DNA from: Paracrocinitomix sp040880585
Lineage (GTDB): Bacteria > Bacteroidota > Bacteroidia > Flavobacteriales_D > Crocinitomicaceae
Direction: 5' to 3'
NCBI GenBank assembly: GCA_040880585.1
Contig: JBBDID010000019.1
Coordinates: 1 to 64,000 of the forward strand
Length of the DNA: 64,000 nt
The stretch's first letter is position 1; every line of letters starts with the position of its first letter. This document shows, in pieces, positions 16,765 to 26,152 of this stretch. Both the position numbers and the translations under genes were made by a program. Below the pieces are notes generated by a model. The model ran no database searches, was not told the origin of the DNA, and saw only the letters and a list, made by a program, of their open reading frames with translations.

Positions 16765-19254
16765 TTATTTGATGATTTCGAATTCAGGAATGAAAACTTT
16801 AGCATCTTGTGACATTTCAAATTGCTTTTTACCAAACTGTAGCCATTTTTTGAAGTCTTCTACATTTCCGTGTGACTGATAATTGGCTTTACCGGAGATG
16901 TTATTTTCATTGTGATCGAGTATAACATACATGGGCTGGGTGACTTCCTGGTATTTATCAATCTGCATCTTCATCCATTTGTCGCCAATAGTGGTCATGG
17001 GATCACCGTTTAGTTTCTTTTCTCCCTCATATCTTTTGGGTAAATCTCCCCGATCGTCTACATAAAGTGATGCAATAACAAAATCTTTGGCCATAATTGG
17101 CGCTATGGACTCATCAGCCCAAACATATTCTTCCATTTTACGACAGTTGACGCAGGCCCATCCCGTAAAATCCAATAAAAGAGGTTTATCTACCTGCTTG
17201 GCGTATTCTAATGCCTCGGTATAATCGCGGATGGTGTTAATACCATGACCATGTGCATGGGTTGATTCCGGCCAATCTTCACCTACCTTTGGTGTTTCCC
17301 CATGTAAACCATAAGGAGACTCAGAATAGGTTAATGGCGGTGGAAATCCTGAAATTAATTTTAAGGGAGCTCCCCAAATACCGGGGATAAGATAAATAGT
17401 GAATCCCAACACTATGGTAGCAAATAATCCTCTTCCTACAGAAAGTTTTTCTACGGGGCTGTCATGCGGAAATTGAATTTTGCCCAATAAATAAATTGTT
17501 AACATAATGAATATTCCAATCCAGATAGCAAGGAATAATTCTCTTTCAAGGATGTGCCACTGCATCACTAAATCTGCATTTGACAAGAATTTTATAGCAA
17601 AGGCCAGCTCCAAAAAACCCAGCACAACTTTAACCGTGTTGAGCCATCCTCCAGATTGAGGAAGAGAATTTAACCAACCGGGGAAAGCTGCAAATAAACC
17701 AAAAGGAAGCGCCAAAGCAATCGAAAAACCAAGCATGGCAATTATGGGGCCGGTTAATCCACCCTGAGCAGATTGTACCAATACACTACCCACAATGGGT
17801 CCGGTACAGGAAAAAGAAACCAGTGCCAAGGTGAAAGCCATGAAGAAAATCCCGACCATACCTCCTTTATCTGCTTGCTTATCCGCCTTGTTCACCCATG
17901 AATTAGGGAGTGTGATATCAAAGGCACCTAAAAAAGAAATGGCAAAAACGACAAACAAAACAAAGAAACCAATATTTACCCAGGGGTTAGTAGCCATTGC
18001 GTTGAGGGCGTCTTCACCTGCAAGGGAAGAAACCAACACGCCTAAAATCACATAAATCACTACAATACAGATCGCATAAAAAATGGCCTTTCTAATCCCA
18101 TCTGCTCTACTTTTGGATTGCTTGGTAAAAAAAGACACAGTCATAGGGATCATAGGGAAGACACAGGGGGTAAGTAGTGCCAGTAAACCGCCGACAAATG
18201 CCAGTGCAAAAATCAGCCATAAAGAATCTTTCTCGGTTCTTGTTTTGTTGTCAAGCGCATCTTCAAGTGAGTAAGAAAACTCCACCTTTTCTTTGTTGTG
18301 AAAGTTGTTTTCACAGCCCATTAAGTAGATATCCAGAAATCCGTTAAGCTGTGTTGTTTGCGTAGTATCCAGTAGGGTAACATTTTGCTGTATGCGCACA
18401 TTGTATTGATAACCCTTTATTTCTTTACGCACTATTTTTTCAATGGTAGTGGTATATTTTCCGTCCATTTTTACATGATCTGTCTCTTCAATTTTGAAAA
18501 CTGAGGAGTAGCTTTCCGGGTTGTTAAAGGCGTACATGGCAAAAATAGAATCAATCTGAATTTCTACTGAAAGGGAATAATTTTTTTCATCTGTTCTCAC
18601 GGCTTCAGGAACCAATACCCTAACCGGTTTCAATTCATTTTTATAGTAAAACCCCTCACAACTTGCAGCAAGTAATGCCAGGGTAGAGTCCTGCCCGGTT
18701 GAAATTTCAGAGGAAGTATCTGTTGTGTTTTCTTGGTTTTCTGTATTCTCCTGATTTTCGTTTGCTGTTGAAGAGGTAGAAGCCCCTTTTACCTGAAAAG
18801 TATAATTTCGAAACTCCGGTGCAAAACAAGCTGTTTTACACGCCATAAATCCATACTCTAACTCAATTTTAAAGTCGGTTTTGGACTTGATTTTGATGCG
18901 CTGTTTGAATTCTGCTTTATCTCCGGGGAAGTATTTTTCAGGGAAACCATCATTGTTATGCTCTTCGGCTCCGATTTCCTTTACTTTTCCAATTAATTCG
19001 TAAGAGGCATTAGGGGTAAACGTAAACTCAGTGGGAAAAGCAACTGATCCTTCAGGCTGTTTTTGAGTATATACATGCCAGTGATCTTTCTGTATGGCTG
19101 TCATGTTTAAAACGGCTTCATCCCCTTTATAGTCAATAGAGAATTCCCATTGAATAACTTCGTCTACAGAATTTGGCATCTCATCTTGTGCGGCACCTAT
19201 TAAGGTGAAAAAGACAAGCGGAAGAAACAAGAAGAGTTTGTGTAGCATTCGCAT
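16765..19254 (-). CDS. dsbD: DsbD-type thiol:disulfide interchange protein (CcdA-like core plus thioredoxin domain)
   Basis: This 829-residue inner-membrane protein carries electrons from cytoplasmic thioredoxin to periplasmic targets. Domain order: signal peptide (about 1-22), N-terminal periplasmic domain (about 25-180, with CKTACFAPE), an acidic Asn/Glu/Thr linker and a second periplasmic segment up to about 340, an eight-helix DsbD core with the two membrane Cys motifs LTPCVFPMIP (about 365) and FSCTGPIVGS (about 482), and a C-terminal thioredoxin domain with WACVNC (about 700). The frame opens with TTG at 19257, but the ATG at 19254 is the better start. The promoter at 19271 and terminator at 16711 make it monocistronic. 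Confidence 0.95.
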   Translation of the reverse strand: MRMLHKLFLFLPLVFFTLIGAAQDEMPNSVDEVIQWEFSIDYKGDEAVLNMTAIQKDHWHVYTQKQPEGSVAFPTEFTFTPNASYELIGKVKEIGAEEHNNDGFPEKYFPGDKAEFKQRIKIKSKTDFKIELEYGFMACKTACFAPEFRNYTFQVKGASTSSTANENQENTENQENTTDTSSEISTGQDSTLALLAASCEGFYYKNELKPVRVLVPEAVRTDEKNYSLSVEIQIDSIFAMYAFNNPESYSSVFKIEETDHVKMDGKYTTTIEKIVRKEIKGYQYNVRIQQNVTLLDTTQTTQLNGFLDIYLMGCENNFHNKEKVEFSYSLEDALDNKTRTEKDSLWLIFALAFVGGLLALLTPCVFPMIPMTVSFFTKQSKSRADGIRKAIFYAICIVVIYVILGVLVSSLAGEDALNAMATNPWVNIGFFVLFVVFAISFLGAFDITLPNSWVNKADKQADKGGMVGIFFMAFTLALVSFSCTGPIVGSVLVQSAQGGLTGPIIAMLGFSIALALPFGLFAAFPGWLNSLPQSGGWLNTVKVVLGFLELAFAIKFLSNADLVMQWHILERELFLAIWIGIFIMLTIYLLGKIQFPHDSPVEKLSVGRGLFATIVLGFTIYLIPGIWGAPLKLISGFPPPLTYSESPYGLHGETPKVGEDWPESTHAHGHGINTIRDYTEALEYAKQVDKPLLLDFTGWACVNCRKMEEYVWADESIAPIMAKDFVIASLYVDDRGDLPKRYEGEKKLNGDPMTTIGDKWMKMQIDKYQEVTQPMYVILDHNENNISGKANYQSHGNVEDFKKWLQFGKKQFEMSQDAKVFIPEFEIIK

Positions 19255-19270
19255 CAATTTTTTTAAGGTT

Positions 19271-19278
19271 CAAATGTA
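19271..19278 (-). promoter_or_regulatory. Bacteroidota -7 promoter element for dsbD
   Basis: The minus strand reads TACATTTG, a perfect TAnnTTTG match, 16 nt before the ATG at 19254. Confidence 0.55.
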
Positions 19279-19330
19279 CAAAGAAAAGTAATGGAGATCA
19301 TCTGTTCTTTACTGAGAATTATTGGATTTC

Positions 19331-19361
19331 TAAAAAACAAAAAAGCGGCATAAAGCCGCTT
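19331..19361 (-). terminator. Rho-independent terminator
   Basis: On the minus strand, AAGCGGC pairs with GCCGCTT around TTTAT, followed by a T-rich tract (TTTTTTGTTTTTT). It ends the transcript of the 94-residue protein gene at 19386-19670. Confidence 0.8.
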
Positions 19362-19385
19362 AATGGTGATTCATAAGAAGTTTAA

Positions 19386-19670
19386 TTATACAAATCTTAT
19401 GTCAACAATTCTTGAAATAGGAATCCAAACTCCGCCTTTTAAGCAGATAAATTTTTTACCGGCAGCCCAAATGGTGGTCTCAACCGATTTTAAACCTGAG
19501 TCGGCATAAAAATCAATGTGAAATTTTACTTTTCCCGTGTTTCCTAAATGCATGGCTTGTTCAAGCTTTTCATGAATTTTGGGATGTTGGTCAAATTCAA
19601 TCATTTCTTTAAATGACAATTCAGGAATGGATTCTTTTTCAATGAGAATAGGGTTTAAAACGTCTTGCAT
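19386..19670 (-). CDS. Conserved hypothetical protein
   Basis: This is a 94-residue cytoplasmic protein without signal peptide or membrane helix. The N-terminal half is acidic and helical; the C-terminal half is beta-rich (VKFHIDFYADSG, then TTIWAAGKKFICLKGGVWIP and ISRIVDIRFV), a pattern like a small SH3- or Sm-like barrel. It is a single-gene unit with its own terminator and a TTACTTTG near-promoter element about 22 nt upstream. I do not recognise the family by function, although similar short proteins occur in related genomes. Confidence 0.65.
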   Translation of the reverse strand: MQDVLNPILIEKESIPELSFKEMIEFDQHPKIHEKLEQAMHLGNTGKVKFHIDFYADSGLKSVETTIWAAGKKFICLKGGVWIPISRIVDIRFV

Positions 19671-19787
19671 AGCTATGAGTTTTTACAGGGGGTCAAAGTA
19701 ATTTTTCAATAAAATCATTGAACAAATTACCTGTACCTCATGTGAATTGGAAACCTCAAATTAAGGAAAAGAAATTGAAAAAGCAAA

Positions 19788-19821
19788 TAAAAAAAATCCA
19801 TCCTCATACTGAGAACGGATT
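19788..19821 (-). terminator. Rho-independent terminator
   Basis: On the minus strand, AATCCGTTCTCA pairs with TGAGGATGGATT (two G-T wobbles) around GTA, followed by eight T. It lies 32 bp after the stop of the secreted-protein gene at 19853. Confidence 0.8.
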
Positions 19822-19852
19822 ATAATTATTTGTAATACGATTTAGATAGGAT

Positions 19853-20224
19853 TTACAGCTCAATATATTGTTTAGTGAATTCACGTAATGGGATTTCTTC
19901 TCCTTGAACAATAATGGCATCTACCTCAAGAGAAACAAACAAACGCATCACAACCCTACGACTCATTTCATCATCCTGCTCCAATGCAATTTCTACAGTG
20001 TGTCCATTTTCGCTATCTGTAGCAGTAACTGAGAAATATTCTGTGTAGTAGGTAGCATTTTCGTTGATTTTTTCATGTGTAATACTTTCGTCAAAAGTAA
20101 AGTGAAAAACCGTTGTTTCCGTTTTTTGGTAATCATCTCCCGCATCTGTGAAAGTGACCGGTGACTGCGCATAAGTAAATGCTGCAAATAGTAAACCTAA
20201 TGTTAATCCTAAAATCTTTTTCAT
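19853..20224 (-). CDS. Secreted protein of unknown function
   Basis: This is a 123-residue protein with a clear signal peptide (about 1-19, ending in TYAQ). The mature part reads as alternating beta strands with Thr/Glu-rich segments (TETTVFHFTFD, YFSVTATDSENGH, RRVVMRLFVSLEV), suggesting a small beta-sandwich. There are no Cys residues and no lipobox. It stands alone with its own terminator. No family is recognised. Confidence 0.65.
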   Translation of the reverse strand: MKKILGLTLGLLFAAFTYAQSPVTFTDAGDDYQKTETTVFHFTFDESITHEKINENATYYTEYFSVTATDSENGHTVEIALEQDDEMSRRVVMRLFVSLEVDAIIVQGEEIPLREFTKQYIEL

Positions 20225-20419
20225 CTTATTTTGCTTTTAATAGTTAGTTCTGCAAATGGCGTGCCGAAAATAGCCGACAACTATCCTTATTTCAATAAAC
20301 TCTGATCTTTAGACGTTATTGAGATCATAAAGGTTGAGTCTAATATAAACTTTATTTCTTACTTGAGCGCTTTGAAAAATTAAAAAAATGCCCGTACTAT
20401 TGCATGAGATAAGGTTAAT

Positions 20420-21025
20420 ATGCGATTAAAAAAGGCATTTGAAAAGGGGGCAATTGAGGCGGGTTGCGACGAAGCAGGACGAGGTTGTCTTGCGGGTCCG
20501 GTTGTGGCAGCAGCAGTTATTTTACCTGAGAAATTCCAACTTCCGCTTTTAAATGATTCCAAAAAACTGACACATAATCAACGAGAAATTCTTTTTCCGT
20601 TAATTAAAGAACAGGCCTTAAGCTGGGGGATTGGAGTGGTGAGTCATATCGAGATTGATCAGATAAACATCCTAAATGCTTCTTTTATGGCAATGCACCG
20701 TGCCATTGATCAATTGCAGAATTTACCTGAGCGTTTGTTAATTGATGGTAATCGATTCAATCCGTATAAAAAAGTGGTACACCATTGTATTATTGGTGGA
20801 GACGGGAAGTATTTTTCTATTGCAGCAGCTTCTGTACTGGCAAAGGTCAGAAGGGATCAGATGATGTGTGAAATGGCAAAAGATTATCCGCAATACGATT
20901 GGGAGAACAATAAAGGATATCCCACCCGCAAGCACCGTATGGCCATTGAAAAATACGGCGCTTGCCCCCTGCACAGAAAGTCATTTAAACTCCTCGCAGA
21001 CGAACAACTCAAAATGCCCATTTAA
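20420..21025 (+). CDS. rnhB: Ribonuclease HII
   Basis: This enzyme removes misincorporated ribonucleotides and RNA primers by cleaving RNA in RNA-DNA hybrids. The 201-residue length is normal. The catalytic DEAGRGCLAGPVVAAAV motif is at about 17-33 (Asp17, Glu18); the third acidic residue is in LLIDGNRF (about 110-117) and the fourth follows in AKVRRDQMM (about 140-148). The C-terminal HRKSFK motif is present. It stands alone, 83 bp before the next gene. Confidence 0.96.
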   Translation: MRLKKAFEKGAIEAGCDEAGRGCLAGPVVAAAVILPEKFQLPLLNDSKKLTHNQREILFPLIKEQALSWGIGVVSHIEIDQINILNASFMAMHRAIDQLQNLPERLLIDGNRFNPYKKVVHHCIIGGDGKYFSIAAASVLAKVRRDQMMCEMAKDYPQYDWENNKGYPTRKHRMAIEKYGACPLHRKSFKLLADEQLKMPI

Positions 21026-21094
21026 CCATCTTGTGTTCACATTAAGCTGTGCATATTCTTAATCGATCAGCAATTTAAAACCAATTGATCTGAG

Positions 21095-21102
21095 TATTTT
21101 TG
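21095..21102 (+). promoter_or_regulatory. Bacteroidota -7 promoter element, apparently for a leaderless transcript
   Basis: TATTTTTG is a perfect TAnnTTTG match. The GTG start at 21109 lies 6 nt after its last base, where transcription is expected to begin, so the mRNA may be leaderless. The alternative TTG start at 21100 falls inside the element and can be excluded if this promoter is real. Confidence 0.5.
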
Positions 21103-21108
21103 ATATTC

Positions 21109-23409
21109 GTGAACAAATCAAGAGTCATACTGCGTTTTGTTTTTGCTGCTATCCTGTCTGTTTTGTTCCTGACAGCAGCCTTCTACCTCTATAAAAAACA
21201 ACAGATAAAATTGACCTATTTGTCTTTTGAGTTGCCTGAGGCCACTAACTCTTTCGTCATTCCCGATATCGATCGGTTAATGTATAAATTACATGATGTT
21301 TCTGAACTGGAAATGGAGAACATCCCTGAAGACCTGCAAAAAGCAGTGAATAAACTACTGGACACCACCCATTTTTCTTTTAATCGTGAAATCGTTTCAA
21401 ACTGTTTTGTCTCCTATTCACAAACGGACTATGCAGTAGTTTTTAACACCACGGCTTCTGTTCAGGCATTGTCACAGGTTTTGGCAAGCGGATTGAATCT
21501 GGATATAACGGTAAATGGAACTGAATGTGTGATAGCGGGAAAGAAGTTGCGGGCTGAGCATTTTGGTAATTTTTTGTGCGTCTCTACATTGCCTGTTCAG
21601 CCCAAGGAGATTGACCGTAAATTTTATTACGGAAATTCGGATTACATTGTGTTTAATAAGCAATACCCGGGTGGATTAAGACACATTCTATCAAAAAAAT
21701 ACCATTATCGCTTGTGGCAAGAAGAGACTGAAACGGTAAAGGGGCGACCGGTGTCACATGCCGTCTATTTTGAATCTGCCCCGGCCACATTTGATCAGCT
21801 GGTCTTTTACGGCAGCAACAGAATTCAGGAAGATCGGGAAGTGTTTTTTACCTCCAACGTAAAAGAGAGTTTTGATTGGATGAATGACGGATTGATCTAC
21901 ATCCGAAAAGATAGTTTTGAAATCATTTTAGCCCGACAGGGAAGCAACAGAGACCTAAATTTGATTCTGGAAGAACAGACATTAAATATTCTTTCTGATG
22001 AGCCACAATTAAGTTTTTTTAATATCGGAAAATTTAAAGTAATGCCTTTCCAAACCACTTTTGATTGGAGTGAATCAATCAATGAACTAGAAGATGAACT
22101 GGGTTTTTATACAGAATACATGAACTTTAATGTATTGACTAACTCAATTCCTGCTATGCGGTGGTACTTGAGTCAGGTTCAGTTGGGCAATTTGGTAGGT
22201 GATCACGGAATGATTCATGGCGTTTACACGGATTGTTTACCCGATAAAGCACATTATGTGCGGATGGAAAAAGTGGAATCAGGAGGATATTTTTGTCAAA
22301 GTGAAGTGTACGAAAAAAACGATAGTAAATTAATAACAGAAGTATTCACGGCTGAGCAAAAAGTGAGCGTAAGCGGTGTTGAAGTAGTTTATGATTTTCA
22401 GGTGAACATAGTACCGGATCGATTGACAGCAATTCGTGATAAAAAAATAAATGGTATCCTGCTTAACAATGAGAAACAATTATCTATGTACGCCAATTCA
22501 GGGGAGCAATTATGGACGCTTCAACTGTCTACTCCTTTGGTGGAGGATCCGCAAGTGGTAGATTTTGATAAGGATGGTATTTATGAATATGTTTTTTTTC
22601 AGAGCAATCAAATTGACGTAGTGAATGAGGAGGGAAAATCCATTCCCGGATTTCCTTTGATGCTGGGAGGAAGGTCACAGGCCGGTTTGGCAGTGAATTA
22701 CGATAATCTGTACAATTACCGCTTGATCGTTAATGTTGACAATACGGTAAAAGTGTATAGTGAACAAGGAAAAATTGTTGAGGGATGGATGTTTGAGGGG
22801 ATGAACGCAGCAATAAAAGGAAAAATTTATCACGTTTTGACAAATGGAAAGGACATCATTACCTTTAAAGATCAGTCAAATCAGCAATATGTACTCAACA
22901 GAAGAGGTGAACGAAGAATTCAGGAAAATATCCGCTTTAGCTTACCCAATGAGACGGATTTTATTGTGGGAGGTATGCAGTCGGCATTACGGAAAATGGG
23001 CTATAAAGGGGGATACATATATAATTATTATGTTTTAGATGGGGAACGGGATTCGCTGAAGATTGATCAACCGGTAAATCCAACAGCAATTTATTGGGAA
23101 TATAATGAGGGACAACCCCTGTTAATTGTGGAAGAAATAAACCGTTTATTGATTGTCAATCAGTTTGGGTATGTGCAAAGTGAAGTGCTAAAACCAACCA
23201 ACACAAATCAGTTTGTGGGACTGGTCGGGAGTAAGGATTACGGATTTGTTTTTGCGGATTATTCCCAGAATACTATATATTTGCTGAATAACTATGGAAA
23301 AATGATCTTACCAAACGCCGTGAAGGGTTCTGACGTAAGTATAATTGAAAAGGATTTATTGTATACCTATTCAGGAACTTCTTTAAAAGCGTATAAAATT
23401 GTAAAATAA
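21109..23409 (+). CDS. Large membrane-anchored protein of unknown function with beta-propeller-like C-terminal part
   Basis: This is a 766-residue protein with one N-terminal membrane helix (about 8-28) and a long extracytoplasmic part. Residues about 30-420 hold a mixed domain somewhat like DUF3352-type regions; the second half has FG-GAP/PQQ-like blades (VVDFDKDGIYEYVFF, then EEGKSIPGFPLMLGG and LLIVNQFGYVQSE). No catalytic motif is visible. The stop is 1 bp before the ATG of the DUF5723/OmpA gene, so the two proteins are co-translated and probably act together at the envelope. I prefer the GTG at 21109 over the TTG at 21100. Confidence 0.7.
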   Translation: MNKSRVILRFVFAAILSVLFLTAAFYLYKKQQIKLTYLSFELPEATNSFVIPDIDRLMYKLHDVSELEMENIPEDLQKAVNKLLDTTHFSFNREIVSNCFVSYSQTDYAVVFNTTASVQALSQVLASGLNLDITVNGTECVIAGKKLRAEHFGNFLCVSTLPVQPKEIDRKFYYGNSDYIVFNKQYPGGLRHILSKKYHYRLWQEETETVKGRPVSHAVYFESAPATFDQLVFYGSNRIQEDREVFFTSNVKESFDWMNDGLIYIRKDSFEIILARQGSNRDLNLILEEQTLNILSDEPQLSFFNIGKFKVMPFQTTFDWSESINELEDELGFYTEYMNFNVLTNSIPAMRWYLSQVQLGNLVGDHGMIHGVYTDCLPDKAHYVRMEKVESGGYFCQSEVYEKNDSKLITEVFTAEQKVSVSGVEVVYDFQVNIVPDRLTAIRDKKINGILLNNEKQLSMYANSGEQLWTLQLSTPLVEDPQVVDFDKDGIYEYVFFQSNQIDVVNEEGKSIPGFPLMLGGRSQAGLAVNYDNLYNYRLIVNVDNTVKVYSEQGKIVEGWMFEGMNAAIKGKIYHVLTNGKDIITFKDQSNQQYVLNRRGERRIQENIRFSLPNETDFIVGGMQSALRKMGYKGGYIYNYYVLDGERDSLKIDQPVNPTAIYWEYNEGQPLLIVEEINRLLIVNQFGYVQSEVLKPTNTNQFVGLVGSKDYGFVFADYSQNTIYLLNNYGKMILPNAVKGSDVSIIEKDLLYTYSGTSLKAYKIVK

Positions 23410-23410
23410 T

Positions 23411-26017
23411 ATGAAAAAAGCACTCTTCTTTTGTTTATCCGTCATAGTCTTTTCTTCCACTTCCTTAGCGCAGGATTTTTTAGGGTTTAGACAAATGAAT
23501 TACTCCGGTGTATCCGGAGGAGATTTTAATCCGGCAAATATTGCCGATAGTCGTTTTGTGGTAGATGTTACCCTGGGAGGGGCTTCGGCTACCGGCTACA
23601 ATAATCATATGTATTTTTATACTGAGTATATGCCCTACTGGTGGTCACAGTCATTTAACCGGGAAGATCCGGCTGTGGATGATTGGATGAGTGATGAGAA
23701 TTTCAGTAAAATTGTTCCTTCTGATTCAGCCGCTTATTATCAAAATGAAGAGCAGGCCAACTTTTTTGAGTATGCCAATCCGCAAAACACCCCACGAACC
23801 GCTTTCATTTCAACAAATGTGGATATCATGAACGTAATGGTCACCATTAATAAAAAACTGGGAATGGCTATTAGTTTTGGGGTGAAAAACAGAACGATTT
23901 TAAATATCGATCACGTAGCTCCCGAATTACTGACCCTGGCAAGAAACGATCTTGAATATCCCGATTTATGGAATCTGGATTTAAGTAACCAATTATTGAA
24001 TTTGTCATTTAACAGCTGGATGGAATATAACGCCGGTTTTGCCATGACCATTATGGATAAAGATGAACACTACATAAAAGGAGGATTAAAACTTAAATTT
24101 TTGCAAGGGCTCGGATCCTTTTATATGTATACAGATGAAATTGACTATAATTTCTTAAATGCGGATACAGCTAATTTTATTCGGGGTAGGGTGAATTATG
24201 GTTACTCTTCAAATATTGATGAGCGTTTTGATGCCTCTTCATCAGATTATATTGGTGGATCAGGCACAGATGGAGCACTTACGTTTAATGACGTATATCA
24301 ATTACAATCTAAACTTGGTTTTGGAGTTGATGTAGGCTTTGTGTACGAATGGAGACCTGATTGGGAGGATTATAAGTATGATATGGACGGGGAAACCAAT
24401 TTGTGGAGACAGGATAAAAACAAGTATAAGTTGAAAGTAAATTTTGCTTTAAACGATATTGGAGGGATGCGCTATGAAAAGTCAGACTACAGCAGAAATT
24501 TTGAAGTTGATGCAGATATTCTGGATTTAGCAGGATTTGAAGATTCTGACGGTTTAGAGTCTTTCAATAGTAATGTAGACACATTGGTTATGGAGGGTGG
24601 TGCAGAATACGTGCAGGATGACGGAACATTTTTCATGAACCTGCCAACGCATATTAATGCCGGAGTTGACTGGAATATCTGGAATGATTTTTACTTACAA
24701 GCCAATGCAATGATTGGTTTTAAAATGAGTAATGATGCACATAAAGTACGATACCCTACCAGTTTTTCATTGACACCAAGATATGACTTTATGTGGGCAG
24801 GTTTATCTGTTCCTGTATCGTACAGTGATATAATGGGATTTAGAGCCGGTTTGGGACTTCGAATGGGGCCTATTGTTGTTGGAGTTGGGGATCTGAAATG
24901 GTTGTTTGCTCCAACAAAACCAAAGCAAGTGCGTGGTGCAGATGTTTATGCTATGTTAAAAGTACCGGTTCTCTACACCCATCCTAGTGATATTGACAAA
25001 GATAAAGTTTCGGATAAAGTGGATCTTTGTATTGAAACGCCGGGTGTTTGGGAGTTTATGGGATGTCCGGATACGGATGGTGACGGAATTCAGGATTCTG
25101 AAGATGCCTGTCCTACCGAAGCAGGACCTAAAGAATTTAACGGATGCCCGGATAGAGATGGAGATGGAATTATCGACCGAGACGACCAATGTCCGGATGA
25201 TGCAGGTCCGGCTGAATTTAACGGATGCCCGGATACAGATGGTGACCGAATTATCGATAAAAATGATGACTGCCCGGATGTGGCCGGAATTGAATTGTTC
25301 AACGGATGTCCGGATACGGATGGAGACGGATTGAAAGATTCAGATGACCTTTGCCCTGAAGTGGCAGGTCCTAAAGAAAATCAAGGTTGTCCTGATTCTG
25401 ATAACGACGGCATCTTTGATTACTTAGATGCCTGTCCTCTAGAAGCGGGTCCTGAAGAAAACAGAGGTTGCCCTTGGCCGGATACAGACGGAGACGGTTT
25501 ATTGGATAAAGATGACAAATGTCCGTACAATGCCGGCCCTCCTGAAAATGACGGTTGTCCATATACAGATACAGATGGAGATGGTGTAATCGATAAGGAT
25601 GATGAATGTGTGAATACGCCGGGTCCTGTTGAAAATAAAGGTTGCCCTGTTGTAGAGAAGGAAGATGAAGAAATCCTTAAACGTGCATTTGACAACCTGG
25701 AGTTTGAAACGGCTAAAGCGGTGATATTGGAAGAGTCTTTTGAGTCACTGGAAGAGTTGGCTGAACTGATGATCAGAAAACCGGAATGGAGACTTAAAAT
25801 AGCCGGACACACCGATAGCCAGGGAGCTGCACAAAACAACCTGATCCTCTCTAAAAAACGAGCAGAGTCGGTTAAAGAATTCCTGGTACAAAGAGGAGTA
25901 ACAGAAGATCGATTAATTGTCCAGTATTTTGGAGAAGAACAACCGATCGCTACAAACGATACTGCTGAAGGGCGTCAACAAAACAGACGTGTTGAAATGA
26001 CACTGATCTTTGAATAA
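23411..26017 (+). CDS. DUF5723 / thrombospondin type 3 repeat / OmpA-domain outer-membrane protein
   Basis: This is an 868-residue outer-membrane protein. The signal peptide ends at SLAQ (about 21). An N-terminal DUF5723-like barrel (about 22-520) begins with DFLGFRQMNYSGVSGGDFNP. About eight calcium-binding thrombospondin type 3 repeats of the form DTDGDGIxDxxDxCP (about 526-745) form a stiff acidic linker. A C-terminal OmpA-like peptidoglycan-binding domain (about 762-868) holds IAGHTDSQGAAQNN and a NRRVEMTLIF end. It anchors the outer membrane to the cell wall. Its upstream partner is the 766-residue protein; a strong terminator follows. Confidence 0.92.
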   Translation: MKKALFFCLSVIVFSSTSLAQDFLGFRQMNYSGVSGGDFNPANIADSRFVVDVTLGGASATGYNNHMYFYTEYMPYWWSQSFNREDPAVDDWMSDENFSKIVPSDSAAYYQNEEQANFFEYANPQNTPRTAFISTNVDIMNVMVTINKKLGMAISFGVKNRTILNIDHVAPELLTLARNDLEYPDLWNLDLSNQLLNLSFNSWMEYNAGFAMTIMDKDEHYIKGGLKLKFLQGLGSFYMYTDEIDYNFLNADTANFIRGRVNYGYSSNIDERFDASSSDYIGGSGTDGALTFNDVYQLQSKLGFGVDVGFVYEWRPDWEDYKYDMDGETNLWRQDKNKYKLKVNFALNDIGGMRYEKSDYSRNFEVDADILDLAGFEDSDGLESFNSNVDTLVMEGGAEYVQDDGTFFMNLPTHINAGVDWNIWNDFYLQANAMIGFKMSNDAHKVRYPTSFSLTPRYDFMWAGLSVPVSYSDIMGFRAGLGLRMGPIVVGVGDLKWLFAPTKPKQVRGADVYAMLKVPVLYTHPSDIDKDKVSDKVDLCIETPGVWEFMGCPDTDGDGIQDSEDACPTEAGPKEFNGCPDRDGDGIIDRDDQCPDDAGPAEFNGCPDTDGDRIIDKNDDCPDVAGIELFNGCPDTDGDGLKDSDDLCPEVAGPKENQGCPDSDNDGIFDYLDACPLEAGPEENRGCPWPDTDGDGLLDKDDKCPYNAGPPENDGCPYTDTDGDGVIDKDDECVNTPGPVENKGCPVVEKEDEEILKRAFDNLEFETAKAVILEESFESLEELAELMIRKPEWRLKIAGHTDSQGAAQNNLILSKKRAESVKEFLVQRGVTEDRLIVQYFGEEQPIATNDTAEGRQQNRRVEMTLIFE
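24988..25650 (+). repeat. Coding array of thrombospondin type 3 repeats
   Basis: A period of about 69-75 bp encodes units of the type DxDGDGIxDxxDxCPxxAGPxExxGCP, repeated about eight times within the OmpA-type protein. Cys and Asp spacing is regular. Antisense frames are open across the array only because of its codon bias. Confidence 0.9.
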
Positions 26018-26041
26018 GACGTAAACAGTTCTAATCACTTA

Positions 26042-26078
26042 AAATGTCCTGCCTATTTAAGGGCAGGACATTTTTTTT
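26042..26078 (+). terminator. Strong Rho-independent terminator after the OmpA-type gene
   Basis: AAATGTCCTGCC pairs with GGCAGGACATTT around an 8-nt loop, followed by eight T. It lies 25 bp after the stop at 26017. Confidence 0.9.
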
Positions 26079-26152
26079 CAGTTGAACTGAAGTCGACTTT
26101 ACTTTGAAGGCTCTTTTTTTTGATGTATCTTTAAAAAAACATCCCCGATTTT

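Noticed and set aside
19255..19257. TTG as start of dsbD
   Set aside because: It is directly followed by ATG at 19254, which needs no rare initiation and keeps the same signal peptide.
24956..25839. Long antisense frames and CRISPR-like periodicity over the OmpA-type gene
   Set aside because: The regular spacing comes from coding thrombospondin type 3 repeats; units are not identical and there are no unique spacers.
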